From: Streptomyces luteolifulvus
GTDB taxonomy: Bacteria > Actinomycetota > Actinomycetes > Streptomycetales > Streptomycetaceae
Direction: 5' to 3'
DNA: 64,000 nt
Assembly (NCBI RefSeq): GCF_008806595.1
Contig: NZ_VZRB01000027.1
Span: 1 to 64,000, forward strand
Part shown: positions 18,466 through 27,391 of the stretch, piece by piece
How the letters are laid out: each line of letters opens with the position of its first letter
How positions within the stretch are numbered: position 1 is the stretch's first letter
Notes under the pieces: generated by a model
Told to the model about the DNA's origin: nothing
Seen by the model: the letters and a program-made list of their open reading frames with translations, nothing else
Databases searched by the model: none
Program-made: the position numbers and the translations under genes

Positions 18466-19206
18466 ATGGACACCGAAGCACAGCCGAAGGAGCGCGACCG
18501 CTCCTCCCGCCCCTCCGACTCCGAGGAGACCTCGGACACCGGAGGACGGGAGGGACGGTCGCGTTTCGTATGGGTGGCGCGGATCACCGACCGGCTTCCC
18601 GGTGGCCGGATCAGCCTGACCCTGCTGATCTGCCTGCTGTTTTTGCTGCTCCTCAACGCGTTCGTGGCCAAACCGTTCCAGATTCCCAGCGGATCCATGG
18701 AGCCCGGATTGAGGATCGGGGACCGCGTTCTCGTAAATAGGTTGGCGTACCGTTTTGGTGCCGAGCCGCGGCGCGGCGACATCGTCGTGTTCGACGGCAC
18801 CGGCTACTTCGGGCACGCGGACTACATCAAGCGCGTTGTCGGTGTGGGGGGAGACCACGTGGTCTGCTGTGACAAGGAGGGACGGATCCAGGTGAACGGG
18901 CGGTCGGTCGACGAGTCGGCGTTCCTCGACGCCGGTGACAGCCCGTCCACGGTGCCCTTCGACGTCGTCGTGCCCGACGGCACGCTGTTCGTCCTCGGCG
19001 ACCGTCGCAGCGCATCCAGTGACTCCCGCGACCACCTGGGCTCGCCGGGCGGTGGAATGATCCCCGTCGACGACGTCATCGGCCGGGCCGAGTGGATCGT
19101 ATGGCCCACCGCCCACTGGGCCCGCCTCGAGCGCCCCGGCGCCTACGCGCGCGTACCCGCTCCGGAGGCCGGGGGGTCGGGCAGGGCGGACGGTGCCCAT
19201 GGGTAA
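18466..19206 (+). CDS. lepB: type I signal peptidase (SipW-like)
   Basis: The 246-residue membrane-bound signal peptidase uses a Ser/Lys dyad: Ser77 in IPSGSME and Lys122 in YIKRVVGVGG. One N-terminal TM spans about residues 50-68; no C-terminal TM is obvious. It is the first of four consecutive signal peptidase genes, matching the sipW-X-Y-Z cluster described in S. lividans. The stop overlaps the next start by 8 bases. Confidence 0.95.
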   Translation: MDTEAQPKERDRSSRPSDSEETSDTGGREGRSRFVWVARITDRLPGGRISLTLLICLLFLLLLNAFVAKPFQIPSGSMEPGLRIGDRVLVNRLAYRFGAEPRRGDIVVFDGTGYFGHADYIKRVVGVGGDHVVCCDKEGRIQVNGRSVDESAFLDAGDSPSTVPFDVVVPDGTLFVLGDRRSASSDSRDHLGSPGGGMIPVDDVIGRAEWIVWPTAHWARLERPGAYARVPAPEAGGSGRADGAHG

Positions 19207-20293
19207 CCGCGGCAAACCGCGCGGTTCGTCCAGCAGCCCCGCCGACAATCTCCTGCCCACGGGTTCGCGGCGTGCGTTCTCCGGCCCGGTCGGCGGCCGC
19301 ACGCGTGCCGAGCGGCGCAAGCTGCAGCGCAAGGTCAAGCGAAAGCGCAGGCGCTCGGCGGTCAAGGAGATACCTCTCCTCGTCGGCGTCGCGGTCCTCA
19401 TCGCCCTCGTCCTGAAGACCTTCCTCGTCCAGGCGTTCGTGATCCCGTCCGGCTCCATGGAACAGACGATCCAGATCGGCGACCGTGTCCTGGTCGACAA
19501 GTTCACCCCGTGGTTCGGCTCCAAGCCGGGGCGCGGGGACGTCGTCGTGTTCAAGGACCCGGGCGGCTGGCTGAAGGACGAGCAGCCCACCGCGAAGAAG
19601 GAGGACCCCGTCGTCGTCAAACAGGTCAAGGAAGGTCTGACCTTCATCGGCCTGCTGCCGTCCGACAACGAGAAGGACCTCATCAAACGGGTCGTCGGTG
19701 TCGGGGGTGACCGCGTCAAGTGCTGCGACGCGCAAGGACGCGTCACCGTCAACGGCGTCCCCCTGAACGAGGGGGACTACCTCTATCCCGGCAATGTCCC
19801 GTCCGAAGCGAAGTTCGACATCACCGTGCCCCAGGGGCGGTTGTGGGTGATGGGTGACCACCGCGCCAACTCCGCGGACTCCCGCTCGCACCAGGACACC
19901 AATGGCGGCACGGTCTCCGAGGACTCCGTGGTGGGCCGCGCCATGGTCATCGCCTGGCCCTTCGGTCACTGGACTTCACTGAAGGAGCCGAACACCTACG
20001 CTTCTGTGTCCGACTCGGCAACCGGGTCGCCCGCGGCTGCCGCACCGTCGCATAGGGTTGCTCCAGAGGATCTCAACGGAACGATCCGACTCCCGAGCCC
20101 TGCGGAACTCCCGCTCGTTATGGGAGTGGTGGGCCTGCACCGTGTGTGGGGCAGGCGGCGGCACAGAGTAAGGAGTTGGCGTGGGGGATGTGGCGGTCGG
20201 CGCACGGTCCGGACACGACGGCGAGGAACACCGCGGACGCCCCGTGGGAGCAGCTGTCCCGGCCGCGGACAGCGCCGTGACCCCCGGGAGTGA
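19199..20293 (+). CDS. lepB: type I signal peptidase (SipX-like), extended C-terminus
   Basis: The catalytic dyad is Ser86 (IPSGSME) and Lys163 (LIKRVVGVGG), with a TM at about residues 58-78. The 364-residue frame runs 113 bases into the next signal peptidase gene in a different frame. Its last ~60 residues are very Arg-rich after a short hydrophobic stretch (ELPLVMGVVGLHRVW) and look unusual for the family. ATG 19199 was chosen over GTG 19193 two codons earlier. A sequencing frameshift near the end is possible, but the tail is not needed for catalysis. Confidence 0.92.
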   Translation: MGNRGKPRGSSSSPADNLLPTGSRRAFSGPVGGRTRAERRKLQRKVKRKRRRSAVKEIPLLVGVAVLIALVLKTFLVQAFVIPSGSMEQTIQIGDRVLVDKFTPWFGSKPGRGDVVVFKDPGGWLKDEQPTAKKEDPVVVKQVKEGLTFIGLLPSDNEKDLIKRVVGVGGDRVKCCDAQGRVTVNGVPLNEGDYLYPGNVPSEAKFDITVPQGRLWVMGDHRANSADSRSHQDTNGGTVSEDSVVGRAMVIAWPFGHWTSLKEPNTYASVSDSATGSPAAAAPSHRVAPEDLNGTIRLPSPAELPLVMGVVGLHRVWGRRRHRVRSWRGGCGGRRTVRTRRRGTPRTPRGSSCPGRGQRRDPRE

Positions 20294-21161
20294 CTCCGGG
20301 GCGAGCGAGGACGGTACGGCGCCGGGCGGGCGCGGCGGTTCCGGGAACCAGGGGCCGGGTGACTCCGGCCCGAGGACCAAGAAGCAGCGCTCCTTCTGGA
20401 AGGAGCTGCCGATCCTCATCGGCATCGCGCTGGTGCTCGCCCTGCTGATCAAGACGTTCCTGGTACAGGCGTTCTCGATCCCCTCCGACTCGATGCAGAA
20501 CACGCTCCAGCAGGGTGACCGCGTCCTGGTCGACAAGCTCACCCCCTGGTTCGGCTCCGAGCCCGAGCGTGGCGAGGTCGTCGTCTTCCACGACCCGGAC
20601 AACTGGCTCGCGGGCGAGCCGACGTCGAACCCGAACGCCGTGCAGACCTTCCTCAGCTGGATCGGCCTGATGCCGTCCTCGGAAGAGAAGGACCTCATCA
20701 AGCGCGTCATCGGCGTCGGCGGCGACACCGTCTCCTGCAAGGGCACCGGCCCGCTGAGGGTCAACGGCAAGGCGCTGAACGAGCCGTACGTGTACCCGGG
20801 CAACACCCCGTGCAGCGTCGACGACCAGGGCGGCCAGTTCACGGTGAAGGTGCCCGAGGGCTACATCTGGGTCATGGGCGACCACCGGCAGAACTCACGT
20901 GACTCCCGCTACAACCAGTCGGACAAGCACCACGGCATGGTCCCGGTGGACGAGGCCGTGGGACGGGCCATCGTCAAGGCCTGGCCGATCAGCCGCTGGG
21001 GCACGCTCCCTGTCCCGGACACCTTCGACCAGCCCGGCCTGTCGGACCAGTCCTCGGCCGCCGCCGCGCTGACGGTCGCCCCGAACGGGCTCGCACTGGC
21101 CGGCGTGGTGCCCTTCGCCCTGTGGCGCCGCCGGAAGACCGCGGCGGCCGAGACCCGCTGA
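20181..21161 (+). CDS. lepB: type I signal peptidase (SipY-like)
   Basis: The 326-residue enzyme has a long disordered N-tail (1-70), a TM at about 75-95, Ser104 in IPSDSMQ, Lys174 in LIKRVIGVGG, and a second hydrophobic segment near the C-terminus (VAPNGLALAGVVPFALW) followed by RRRK, a likely second membrane anchor. The GTG at 20181 has AAGGAG 5 bases upstream, so the start is well supported even though it lies inside the preceding gene. The active-site box reads SDSM rather than SGSM. Confidence 0.94.
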   Translation: MGDVAVGARSGHDGEEHRGRPVGAAVPAADSAVTPGSDSGASEDGTAPGGRGGSGNQGPGDSGPRTKKQRSFWKELPILIGIALVLALLIKTFLVQAFSIPSDSMQNTLQQGDRVLVDKLTPWFGSEPERGEVVVFHDPDNWLAGEPTSNPNAVQTFLSWIGLMPSSEEKDLIKRVIGVGGDTVSCKGTGPLRVNGKALNEPYVYPGNTPCSVDDQGGQFTVKVPEGYIWVMGDHRQNSRDSRYNQSDKHHGMVPVDEAVGRAIVKAWPISRWGTLPVPDTFDQPGLSDQSSAAAALTVAPNGLALAGVVPFALWRRRKTAAAETR

Positions 21162-21225
21162 GGTCCTCGATCTGCACCGTCGTGAATCCCTTGTGGAGCT
21201 CTTGACCTCGGCCGAGGTGGAGGGG

Positions 21226-21255
21226 CTGACCGGGTCCCGTACTGCCGGGTAGGGT
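21226..21255 (+). promoter_or_regulatory. promoter of the fourth signal peptidase gene
   Basis: CTGACC (21226-21231), an 18-base spacer and TAGGGT (21250-21255) resemble a HrdB-type promoter. The start codon begins 9 bases after the -10 box, so the transcript would be leaderless or nearly so. Confidence 0.55.
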
Positions 21256-21263
21256 GCGGACCC

Positions 21264-22040
21264 ATGGGTGAGACCACGACGCGTACGGCCCCGCACGGCG
21301 GCGGCTCCAACACGGGCCCGGGCGGCAGCCGGACCGGGCAGCGGTTGTCCGGGCTGGCCGTCGCGCTGGGCCTTGTGCTGTTCCTCGGGGGATTCGGCTG
21401 GGGAGCGGTGGTCTACCGGCCGTACACCGTGCCCACGAGCTCGATGAGCCCGACGATCGACGCGGGCGCCCGGGTGCTGGCGCAGCGCGTCGACGGCGGG
21501 GAGGTCCGCCGCGGCGATGTCGTCGTCTTCACGGACAAGACCTGGGTGACCAACGCCCCCGTGCTCAAGCGCGTGGTGGCGATCGGCGGTGACACGGTCG
21601 CCTGCTGCACGGACGGCAAGCTGACCGTCAACGGCAAGCGGATCGACGAACCGTATCTGCCCAAGGGGAGCCTGGCCGAGATCACGGACTTCCCGACCGT
21701 GACGGTGCCCAAGGGGCGGCTGTTCCTGCTCGGTGACGAGCGCCAGGGTTCGCTCGACTCCACGGCCCATCTGGCCGACGCGGCCCAGGGCACGGTGTCG
21801 CGTAACGCGGTCACCGCCCGGGTGGACGCGGTCGTCTGGCCCATGGACGGCATGCTGAAGCGGCCCACCGGCTTCGAGGCGCTCGGCACCCTCTCCGAGC
21901 CGGGCCCGCTGCGCACCATGGTCGCCATGATCGTCGTAGGCGCGGCGCTCATCCTGGGCGGCGCCGCGTACGGACCGGTCGCCAAGCGCCTCGGCGGCCG
22001 GCGCTCCGGTACGCGGACGGAGCCGGCCGGTGCCCGCTGA
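21264..22040 (+). CDS. lepB: type I signal peptidase (SipZ-like)
   Basis: The 258-residue enzyme has a TM at about 28-50, Ser60 in VPTSSMSP, Lys102 in VLKRVVAIGG, and a C-terminal TM (MVAMIVVGAALILGGAAY) followed by a basic tail. The length equals that reported for S. lividans SipZ. A separate promoter appears just upstream. The stop overlaps the Nudix gene by 11 bases, so the two are co-translated. Confidence 0.95.
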   Translation: MGETTTRTAPHGGGSNTGPGGSRTGQRLSGLAVALGLVLFLGGFGWGAVVYRPYTVPTSSMSPTIDAGARVLAQRVDGGEVRRGDVVVFTDKTWVTNAPVLKRVVAIGGDTVACCTDGKLTVNGKRIDEPYLPKGSLAEITDFPTVTVPKGRLFLLGDERQGSLDSTAHLADAAQGTVSRNAVTARVDAVVWPMDGMLKRPTGFEALGTLSEPGPLRTMVAMIVVGAALILGGAAYGPVAKRLGGRRSGTRTEPAGAR

Positions 22041-22560
22041 GGCGACCGAGACGGGCGAAGGGGCCGACTCTTCCCGGGGCGGACTGCGGAAGGTCGCCCG
22101 TGTGGTGCTGCTCGACCCGCAGGACCGCATCCTGTTGCTGCACGGCCATGAGCCGGACGATCCGGCGGACGACTGGTGGTTCACACCCGGCGGCGGCGTG
22201 GAGGGCGACGAGAGCCGGGAGGAGGCCGCGCTCAGGGAGCTCGCCGAGGAGACCGGCATCACCGAGGTCGAGCTGGGCCCGGTGCTGTGGCGCCGGATGT
22301 GCTCCTTCCCGTTCGCGGGCCGCCGCTGGGACCAGGACGAGTGGTACTACCTGGCCCGTACGACCCAGACGTCCACCGAGGCCGCGGGCCTCACCGAACT
22401 GGAGCGGCGCAGCGTCGCCGGAGCACGCTGGTGGACGTGTCAGGAACTGGGCCGGGCACATGAGACGGTGTATCCGACCAGACTCGCCGAGCTGCTGCGC
22501 AGGGTGCTCGACGAAGGTCCCCCGGCCGGGCCCGTGACCCTTGACACCGAAATCGTCTAG
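22030..22560 (+). CDS. Nudix hydrolase
   Basis: The 176-residue protein contains a complete Nudix box (GGGVEGDESREEAALRELAE followed by ETGI) near residues 55-78, which binds the divalent metal for cleaving nucleoside diphosphate-linked substrates. The start is a GTG overlapping the end of the upstream signal peptidase gene. The substrate cannot be predicted from sequence alone. Confidence 0.92.
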   Translation: MPAEATETGEGADSSRGGLRKVARVVLLDPQDRILLLHGHEPDDPADDWWFTPGGGVEGDESREEAALRELAEETGITEVELGPVLWRRMCSFPFAGRRWDQDEWYYLARTTQTSTEAAGLTELERRSVAGARWWTCQELGRAHETVYPTRLAELLRRVLDEGPPAGPVTLDTEIV

Positions 22561-22616
22561 GGGCTGACGGGACTGGCGCACAATGGTGGGATCGCACGGC
22601 TGAAGGGGAACATGCC

Positions 22617-22925
22617 ATGAGCGCCGAGGACCTCGAGAAGTACGAGACCGAGATGGAGCTGAAGCTCTACCGGGAGTACCGCGATGTCGTCGGTCTGTTC
22701 AAATATGTGATCGAGACCGAGCGGCGCTTCTACCTGACCAACGACTACGAGATGCAGGTGCACTCGGTCCAGGGTGAGGTGTTCTTCGAGGTGTCCATGG
22801 CGGATGCCTGGGTGTGGGACATGTATCGGCCGGCTCGCTTTGTGAAGCAGGTACGGGTGCTCACATTCAAGGATGTGAACATCGAGGAGCTGAACAAGAG
22901 CGATCTCGAGCTCCCGAGCGGGTGA
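22617..22925 (+). CDS. DUF2469 family protein
   Basis: The 102-residue acidic protein (MSAEDLEKYETEMELKLYRE, YEMQVHSVQGEVFFEVSM) belongs to a small, strongly conserved actinobacterial family of unknown function. It regularly precedes yraN, as here. AAGGGGAAC lies upstream of the ATG. No catalytic motif or membrane segment is visible. Confidence 0.9.
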   Translation: MSAEDLEKYETEMELKLYREYRDVVGLFKYVIETERRFYLTNDYEMQVHSVQGEVFFEVSMADAWVWDMYRPARFVKQVRVLTFKDVNIEELNKSDLELPSG

Positions 22926-23013
22926 CGGAGTTATCCACAACCGCTGAGTTATCCACCAAGATCCACTTCTTGGGGGCGGTTGCGTGACGGTTGGCGCCGG
23001 AGGTGGTGCCGAC

Positions 23014-23385
23014 ATGAACGCAGACCGGGCACGCAGTGCACTCGGCACATACGGCGAGGATCTGGCCGCGCGGCGGCTGGGCGAGGCCGGAATGACGGTC
23101 CTGGAGCGCAACTGGCGCTGCGGGCGGGCCGGAGAGATCGACATCGTGGCGCGGGACGGCGACGTCCTGGTCGTCTGCGAGGTCAAGACCCGCAGGGCGG
23201 GTCCCTTCCAGCACCCCATGGCAGCGGTCACGCCCGTGAAGGCGGACCGTCTGCGGGGCCTCGCGGAACGCTGGACGCAGGAACACGGGGGCGCACCACC
23301 GGGCGGGGTCCGCATCGATCTGATCGGCGTCGTCCTGCCCCGTCGCGGCGCGCCCGTCGTCGAGCATGTGCGGGGGGTGGCCTGA
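23014..23385 (+). CDS. YraN/UPF0102 family endonuclease-fold protein
   Basis: The 123-residue protein has the YraN signature: GTYGEDLAARRLGEAGMTVL, NWRCGRAGEIDIVARDGDVL and VCEVKTR. Together these give the E-x(n)-D-x(n)-ExK pattern of the PD-(D/E)XK nuclease fold. Function in vivo is not established. ATG 23014 is chosen because GGAGGTGG lies about 8 bases upstream. Its stop overlaps the comM-like start (TGATG), and dprA follows, so it belongs to a DNA-uptake or recombination-type operon. Confidence 0.92.
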   Translation: MNADRARSALGTYGEDLAARRLGEAGMTVLERNWRCGRAGEIDIVARDGDVLVVCEVKTRRAGPFQHPMAAVTPVKADRLRGLAERWTQEHGGAPPGGVRIDLIGVVLPRRGAPVVEHVRGVA

Positions 23386-25010
23386 TGGGATTCGCCCGTA
23401 CGTGTGCGGTGACGCTGGTCGGCGTCGAGGGCGTGGTGGTCGAGGTCCAGGCCGACCTGGAACCGGGCGTCGCGGCGTTCACGCTGGTCGGACTGCCCGA
23501 CAAGAGCCTGACGGAGAGCCGGGACCGGGTGCGTGCTGCGGTGGTCAACTCGGGCGGCGAATGGCCTCAGAAGAAACTGACGGTCGGTCTCAGCCCGGCC
23601 TCCGTGCCGAAGGCGGGCAGCGGCTTCGATCTCGCCGTCGCCTGCGCCGTGCTCGGTGCCGCCGAGCGGATCGACCCGCGGGTCCTGGCCGACATCGTGA
23701 TGATCGGGGAGCTCGGCCTGGACGGACGGGTGCGTCCGGTACGGGGCATCCTGCCCGCGGTGCTGGCCGCCGCGGACGCCGGCTACGAGCAGGTGGTCGT
23801 GCCGGAGTGCGCAGCCGCCGAGGCTTCCCTGGTCCCCGGTGTGTCGGTGCTGGGCGTGCGCAGCCTGCGCCAGCTGATCGCCGTGCTCGCCGACGAGCCC
23901 GTGCCCGACGAGGAGCCCGTCGACCCGGGCCGCCCCGATCCGCTCCTCGCGGGTCTGCGCATGCCGGGCACCGGCGCGGCCACGGGAGCGCACAGCATGG
24001 GCGCCGCACAGCACGACCACGGCCATGACCTGGCCGATGTCGTGGGCCAGATCTCGGCACGCACGGCGGTGGAGGTTGCCGCGGCCGGGGGACACCACCT
24101 CTTCCTCGAAGGTCCGCCAGGCGCCGGCAAGACGATGCTCGCGGAACGGCTGCCCGCCATCCTGCCCCGGCTCAGCCGCGAGGAGTCGCTGGAGGTGACG
24201 GCGGTGCACTCGGTGGCGGGCCTGCTGCCGCCCGGCAAACCACTGATCGACATCGCCCCCTACTGCGCCCCGCACCACTCGGCGACGATGCAGGCACTGG
24301 TCGGCGGCGGCCCAGGTATCGCCCGGCCGGGAGCGGTGTCACTGTCCCACCGGGGCGTTCTCTTCCTGGACGAGACACCGGAATTCAGCAGCCAGGCTCT
24401 CGATGCGCTGCGCCAGCCGCTGGAGGCGGGCCATGTCGTGATCGCCCGCAGCGCAGGGGTCGTGCGCTTCCCGGCGAAGTTCCTGATGGTGCTGGCCGCG
24501 AACCCGTGTCCGTGCGGCCGCTTCTCCCTCAAGGACTCGCTGTGCGAATGCCCGCCCTCGGCCATCCGCCGCTATCAGGCCCGGCTGTCCGGCCCGCTCC
24601 TGGACCGGGTCGATCTACGGGTCGAGGTGGACCGGGTGACACGGGCGGAGCTGACCGAACGCGGTGCCCGGGGAGAGTCCACCGAGACGGTCGCCGACCG
24701 GGTGCGGGCGGCCAGAGAGCGGGCGGTGGCACGACTCGCCGGCACCCCGTGGCGCACCAACAGCGACATCCCGGGCCGTGAACTGCGCAACCGCTGGCAC
24801 GCCGTGACCGGCGCCATGGACGAAGCCGAACGGAACCTGGAGCGGGGCGTACTGACCGCTCGCGGAATCGACCGCGTCCTGCGCGTCGCCTGGACCGTCG
24901 CGGACCTCGTCGGCCATGACCGGCCGGACGCGACGGACGTCGCCCTCGCGCTGCAACTGCGCACCGGAGTGCCGCGAGGCGTGCCCATGGCCATCGGGGC
25001 GCTGACATGA
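23385..25010 (+). CDS. comM: YifB/ComM-family Mg-chelatase-like AAA+ ATPase
   Basis: The 541-residue protein begins MGFARTCAVTLVGVEGVVVE, with an N-terminal Lon-S5-like domain (SLTESRDRVRAAVVNSG). A AAA+ module follows with Walker A EGPPGAGKTMLAERLP near residue 245 and Walker B FLDETPEF. A Cys-rich loop (NPCPCGRFSLKDSLCECPPS) and a C-terminal helical domain come next. ComM in Haemophilus and Vibrio is a helicase that helps integrate transforming DNA; the actinobacterial role is inferred. It overlaps both neighbours by 1-4 bases. Confidence 0.93.
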   Translation: MGFARTCAVTLVGVEGVVVEVQADLEPGVAAFTLVGLPDKSLTESRDRVRAAVVNSGGEWPQKKLTVGLSPASVPKAGSGFDLAVACAVLGAAERIDPRVLADIVMIGELGLDGRVRPVRGILPAVLAAADAGYEQVVVPECAAAEASLVPGVSVLGVRSLRQLIAVLADEPVPDEEPVDPGRPDPLLAGLRMPGTGAATGAHSMGAAQHDHGHDLADVVGQISARTAVEVAAAGGHHLFLEGPPGAGKTMLAERLPAILPRLSREESLEVTAVHSVAGLLPPGKPLIDIAPYCAPHHSATMQALVGGGPGIARPGAVSLSHRGVLFLDETPEFSSQALDALRQPLEAGHVVIARSAGVVRFPAKFLMVLAANPCPCGRFSLKDSLCECPPSAIRRYQARLSGPLLDRVDLRVEVDRVTRAELTERGARGESTETVADRVRAARERAVARLAGTPWRTNSDIPGRELRNRWHAVTGAMDEAERNLERGVLTARGIDRVLRVAWTVADLVGHDRPDATDVALALQLRTGVPRGVPMAIGALT

Positions 25011-26167
25011 GCGCCGGTGACGACCCGGATCACGAACTGCTCGCCCGTGTCTTCCTCACCCGTGTCATCGAGCCCGGCGACGAGGTCTGCGGACGGTGGA
25101 TGCGGGAGTGCGGGGTCCGGGAGGCGGCACGGCGGCTGCGGGACGGCGGGCCGCGGCCACCGGCGGTCAGTGAGAAACGGTGGGCGGGGCTGCGGGCCCG
25201 GGCCGGGCAGGCCGAGCCCCGCCGGGACCTCGACGTGGCGCGGGAAGCCGGGGTGCGGTTCGTGTGCCCCGGCGACGCCGAGTGGCCCGGACAGCTCGAC
25301 GACCTGGGCGACACACGGCCGCTGGGGTTGTGGGTCCGCGGTCGGCCCAGTCTGCGGATATGGGCACTGCGGTCCGTCGCCGTGGTCGGCGCCCGGGCCT
25401 GCACCGAGTACGGCGCCCATATGGCGGCCACCCTCGCCGCGGGGCTCGCCGAGCGTGGCTGGGTGGTGGTGTCCGGGGGCGCCTACGGCGTCGACGGAGC
25501 CGCCCATCGCGGCGCCCTCGCTGCGGGCGGTGCCACCGTCGCCGTGCTCGCCTGCGGCGTCGACCGGCCCTACCCGCGCGGGCACACCGGGCTGATCACC
25601 AGGATCGCCGAACAGGGACTGGTGGTCGGCGAGTTGCCGCCCGGCGATCATCCGACGCCGAGCAGATTCGTTCTGCGCAACCGGGTCATCGCAGCTCTCA
25701 CCAGGGGAACCGTGGTCGTCGAGGCCGCCTACCGCAGCGGCTCACTGGTCACCGCCCGGGCGGCGCAGCGGCTGGGACGTCACACGATGGGCGTACCCGG
25801 CCCGGCCACCAGCGCACTCTCCGCGGGCGTGCACGAGCTGCTGCGCAAGGACGCGGTCCTGGTCACCGACGCCGCGGAGGTCGTCGAACTGGTCGGCGAC
25901 ATGGGCGAGCTGGCCCCGGACCGGCTCGGGCCGGTGCTGCCGCGCGACCTGCTCGACGCCCCCACCCGGCATGTCCTGGCCGCACTGCCTGCCCGCCGCG
26001 CCGCCACGGCGGAAGAGATCGCGCGCGGTGCGCAGACGACGCAGGACGACGCGATCGCGAGGCTGTACGAACTCCGATCACTTGGTTACGTCGAACGACA
26101 CGGCGACGGCTGGAAGTTGACACGCCAGTCGATGATCTCCGTACGCGGTGATCGGAGCCGCTGCTGA
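25007..26167 (+). CDS. dprA: DNA-processing protein DprA
   Basis: The 386-residue protein has an N-terminal helical region, the Rossmann-fold DprA core (SVAVVGARACTEYG, VVVSGGAYGVDGAAHRGAL, PTPSRFVLRNRVIAAL) and a C-terminal winged-helix domain (AEEIARGAQTTQDDAIARLY). DprA loads RecA on incoming single-stranded DNA in competent bacteria. Streptomycetes are not known to be naturally transformable in the classic way, so the role here may be general recombination. The ATG overlaps the comM stop (ATGA). Confidence 0.95.
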   Translation: MSAGDDPDHELLARVFLTRVIEPGDEVCGRWMRECGVREAARRLRDGGPRPPAVSEKRWAGLRARAGQAEPRRDLDVAREAGVRFVCPGDAEWPGQLDDLGDTRPLGLWVRGRPSLRIWALRSVAVVGARACTEYGAHMAATLAAGLAERGWVVVSGGAYGVDGAAHRGALAAGGATVAVLACGVDRPYPRGHTGLITRIAEQGLVVGELPPGDHPTPSRFVLRNRVIAALTRGTVVVEAAYRSGSLVTARAAQRLGRHTMGVPGPATSALSAGVHELLRKDAVLVTDAAEVVELVGDMGELAPDRLGPVLPRDLLDAPTRHVLAALPARRAATAEEIARGAQTTQDDAIARLYELRSLGYVERHGDGWKLTRQSMISVRGDRSRC

Positions 26168-26439
26168 CCGAGCGTGTTCGGCCGTCCGGGGGAACCCTGA
26201 CGCCCTTGAGAAATCCCGGAGTTGGCGCAAACCGGTGATCACGCACAGCGATCGGCGCGCCTCGGCAGGGCGTTCAGCGGAACGTATCTGCGCACGCGAT
26301 GAGCATCGCTCTTCGCACACCGCGACACTCCAGTCACGCTACGCTCACGGGGGTTCTCACGCAGACAGGCAATCTCGACATCAGACCGACAGCTCACTCA
26401 AGCAGCTGCACTTCACGGCAGAACGGCACAAGGCGACGA

Positions 26440-27282
26440 ATGCCCCAGCACACCTCCGGGTCCGACCGGGCGGCGATCCCCGCAGCCGCCCGCGACGGTG
26501 GCAGCGTGCGGCCCCCCGCTCCCTCGACGCTCGACGAGTTGTGGCGGTCGTACAAGGCGACGGGGGACGAGCGGCTGCGCGAGCAGCTGATCCTGCACTA
26601 CTCGCCGCTCGTGAAGTACGTGGCCGGCCGGGTGAGCGTGGGTCTGCCGCCCAATGTCGAGCAGGCGGACTTCGTTTCCTCCGGAGTGTTCGGGCTGATC
26701 GACGCGATCGAGAAGTTCGACATCGACCGGGAGATCAAGTTCGAGACGTACGCGATCACCCGGATCCGCGGCGCGATGATCGACGAGCTGCGGGCGCTGG
26801 ACTGGATTCCGCGGTCCGTGCGGCAGAAGGCACGCAACGTCGAGCGGGCCTACGCCACGCTGGAGGCGCGGCTGCGGCGCACACCCACCGAGAGCGAGGT
26901 CGCCGCGGAAATGGGGATCGCGGTGGACGAACTCCACGCGGTCTTCAGCCAATTGTCGCTGGCGAACGTGGTCGCCCTGGAGGAGCTGCTGCATGTGGGG
27001 GGCGAGAGCGGCGACCGGCTCAGCCTGATGGACACACTGGAGGACACCGCCGCCGACAACCCCGTGGAGGTGGCCGAGGACCGGGAGCTGCGGCGGTTTC
27101 TGGCGCGGGCGATCAACACGCTGCCCGAGCGGGAGAAGACCGTGGTCACGCTGTACTACTACGAGGGCCTGACGCTCGCCGAGATCGGGAACGTGCTGGG
27201 AGTGACCGAGAGCCGGGTGAGTCAGATCCACACCAAGTCCGTGCTGCAGCTGCGCGCGAAGCTGGCGAGTTTTGGACGTTGA
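26440..27282 (+). CDS. whiG: sporulation RNA polymerase sigma factor WhiG
   Basis: The 280-residue sigma factor resembles motility sigma-28 and in Streptomyces starts sporulation in aerial hyphae. Region 2 is visible as LYHYSPLVKYVAGRV-like and SSGVFGLIDAIEKFDIDR, region 3 as ERAYATLEARLRRTPTESE, and region 4 as GLTLAEIGNVLGVTESRVSQ. ATG 26440 gives exactly the length known for S. coelicolor WhiG (MPQHTSGSDR). The upstream 272-base gap shows no clear promoter. In S. coelicolor the anti-sigma RsiG is encoded elsewhere, and no anti-sigma gene is adjacent here. Confidence 0.97.
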   Translation: MPQHTSGSDRAAIPAAARDGGSVRPPAPSTLDELWRSYKATGDERLREQLILHYSPLVKYVAGRVSVGLPPNVEQADFVSSGVFGLIDAIEKFDIDREIKFETYAITRIRGAMIDELRALDWIPRSVRQKARNVERAYATLEARLRRTPTESEVAAEMGIAVDELHAVFSQLSLANVVALEELLHVGGESGDRLSLMDTLEDTAADNPVEVAEDRELRRFLARAINTLPEREKTVVTLYYYEGLTLAEIGNVLGVTESRVSQIHTKSVLQLRAKLASFGR

Positions 27283-27391
27283 CCGGAGCCGGCGGCCAGT
27301 GGCCGTGGCCGGTCGTCGGGTGGCCGTCGAACGCGCGTCGGTCGCGTGGAGTGACTCCCGTGCGGGGTGCCGCGTCCGTACAGTGGTTGAC

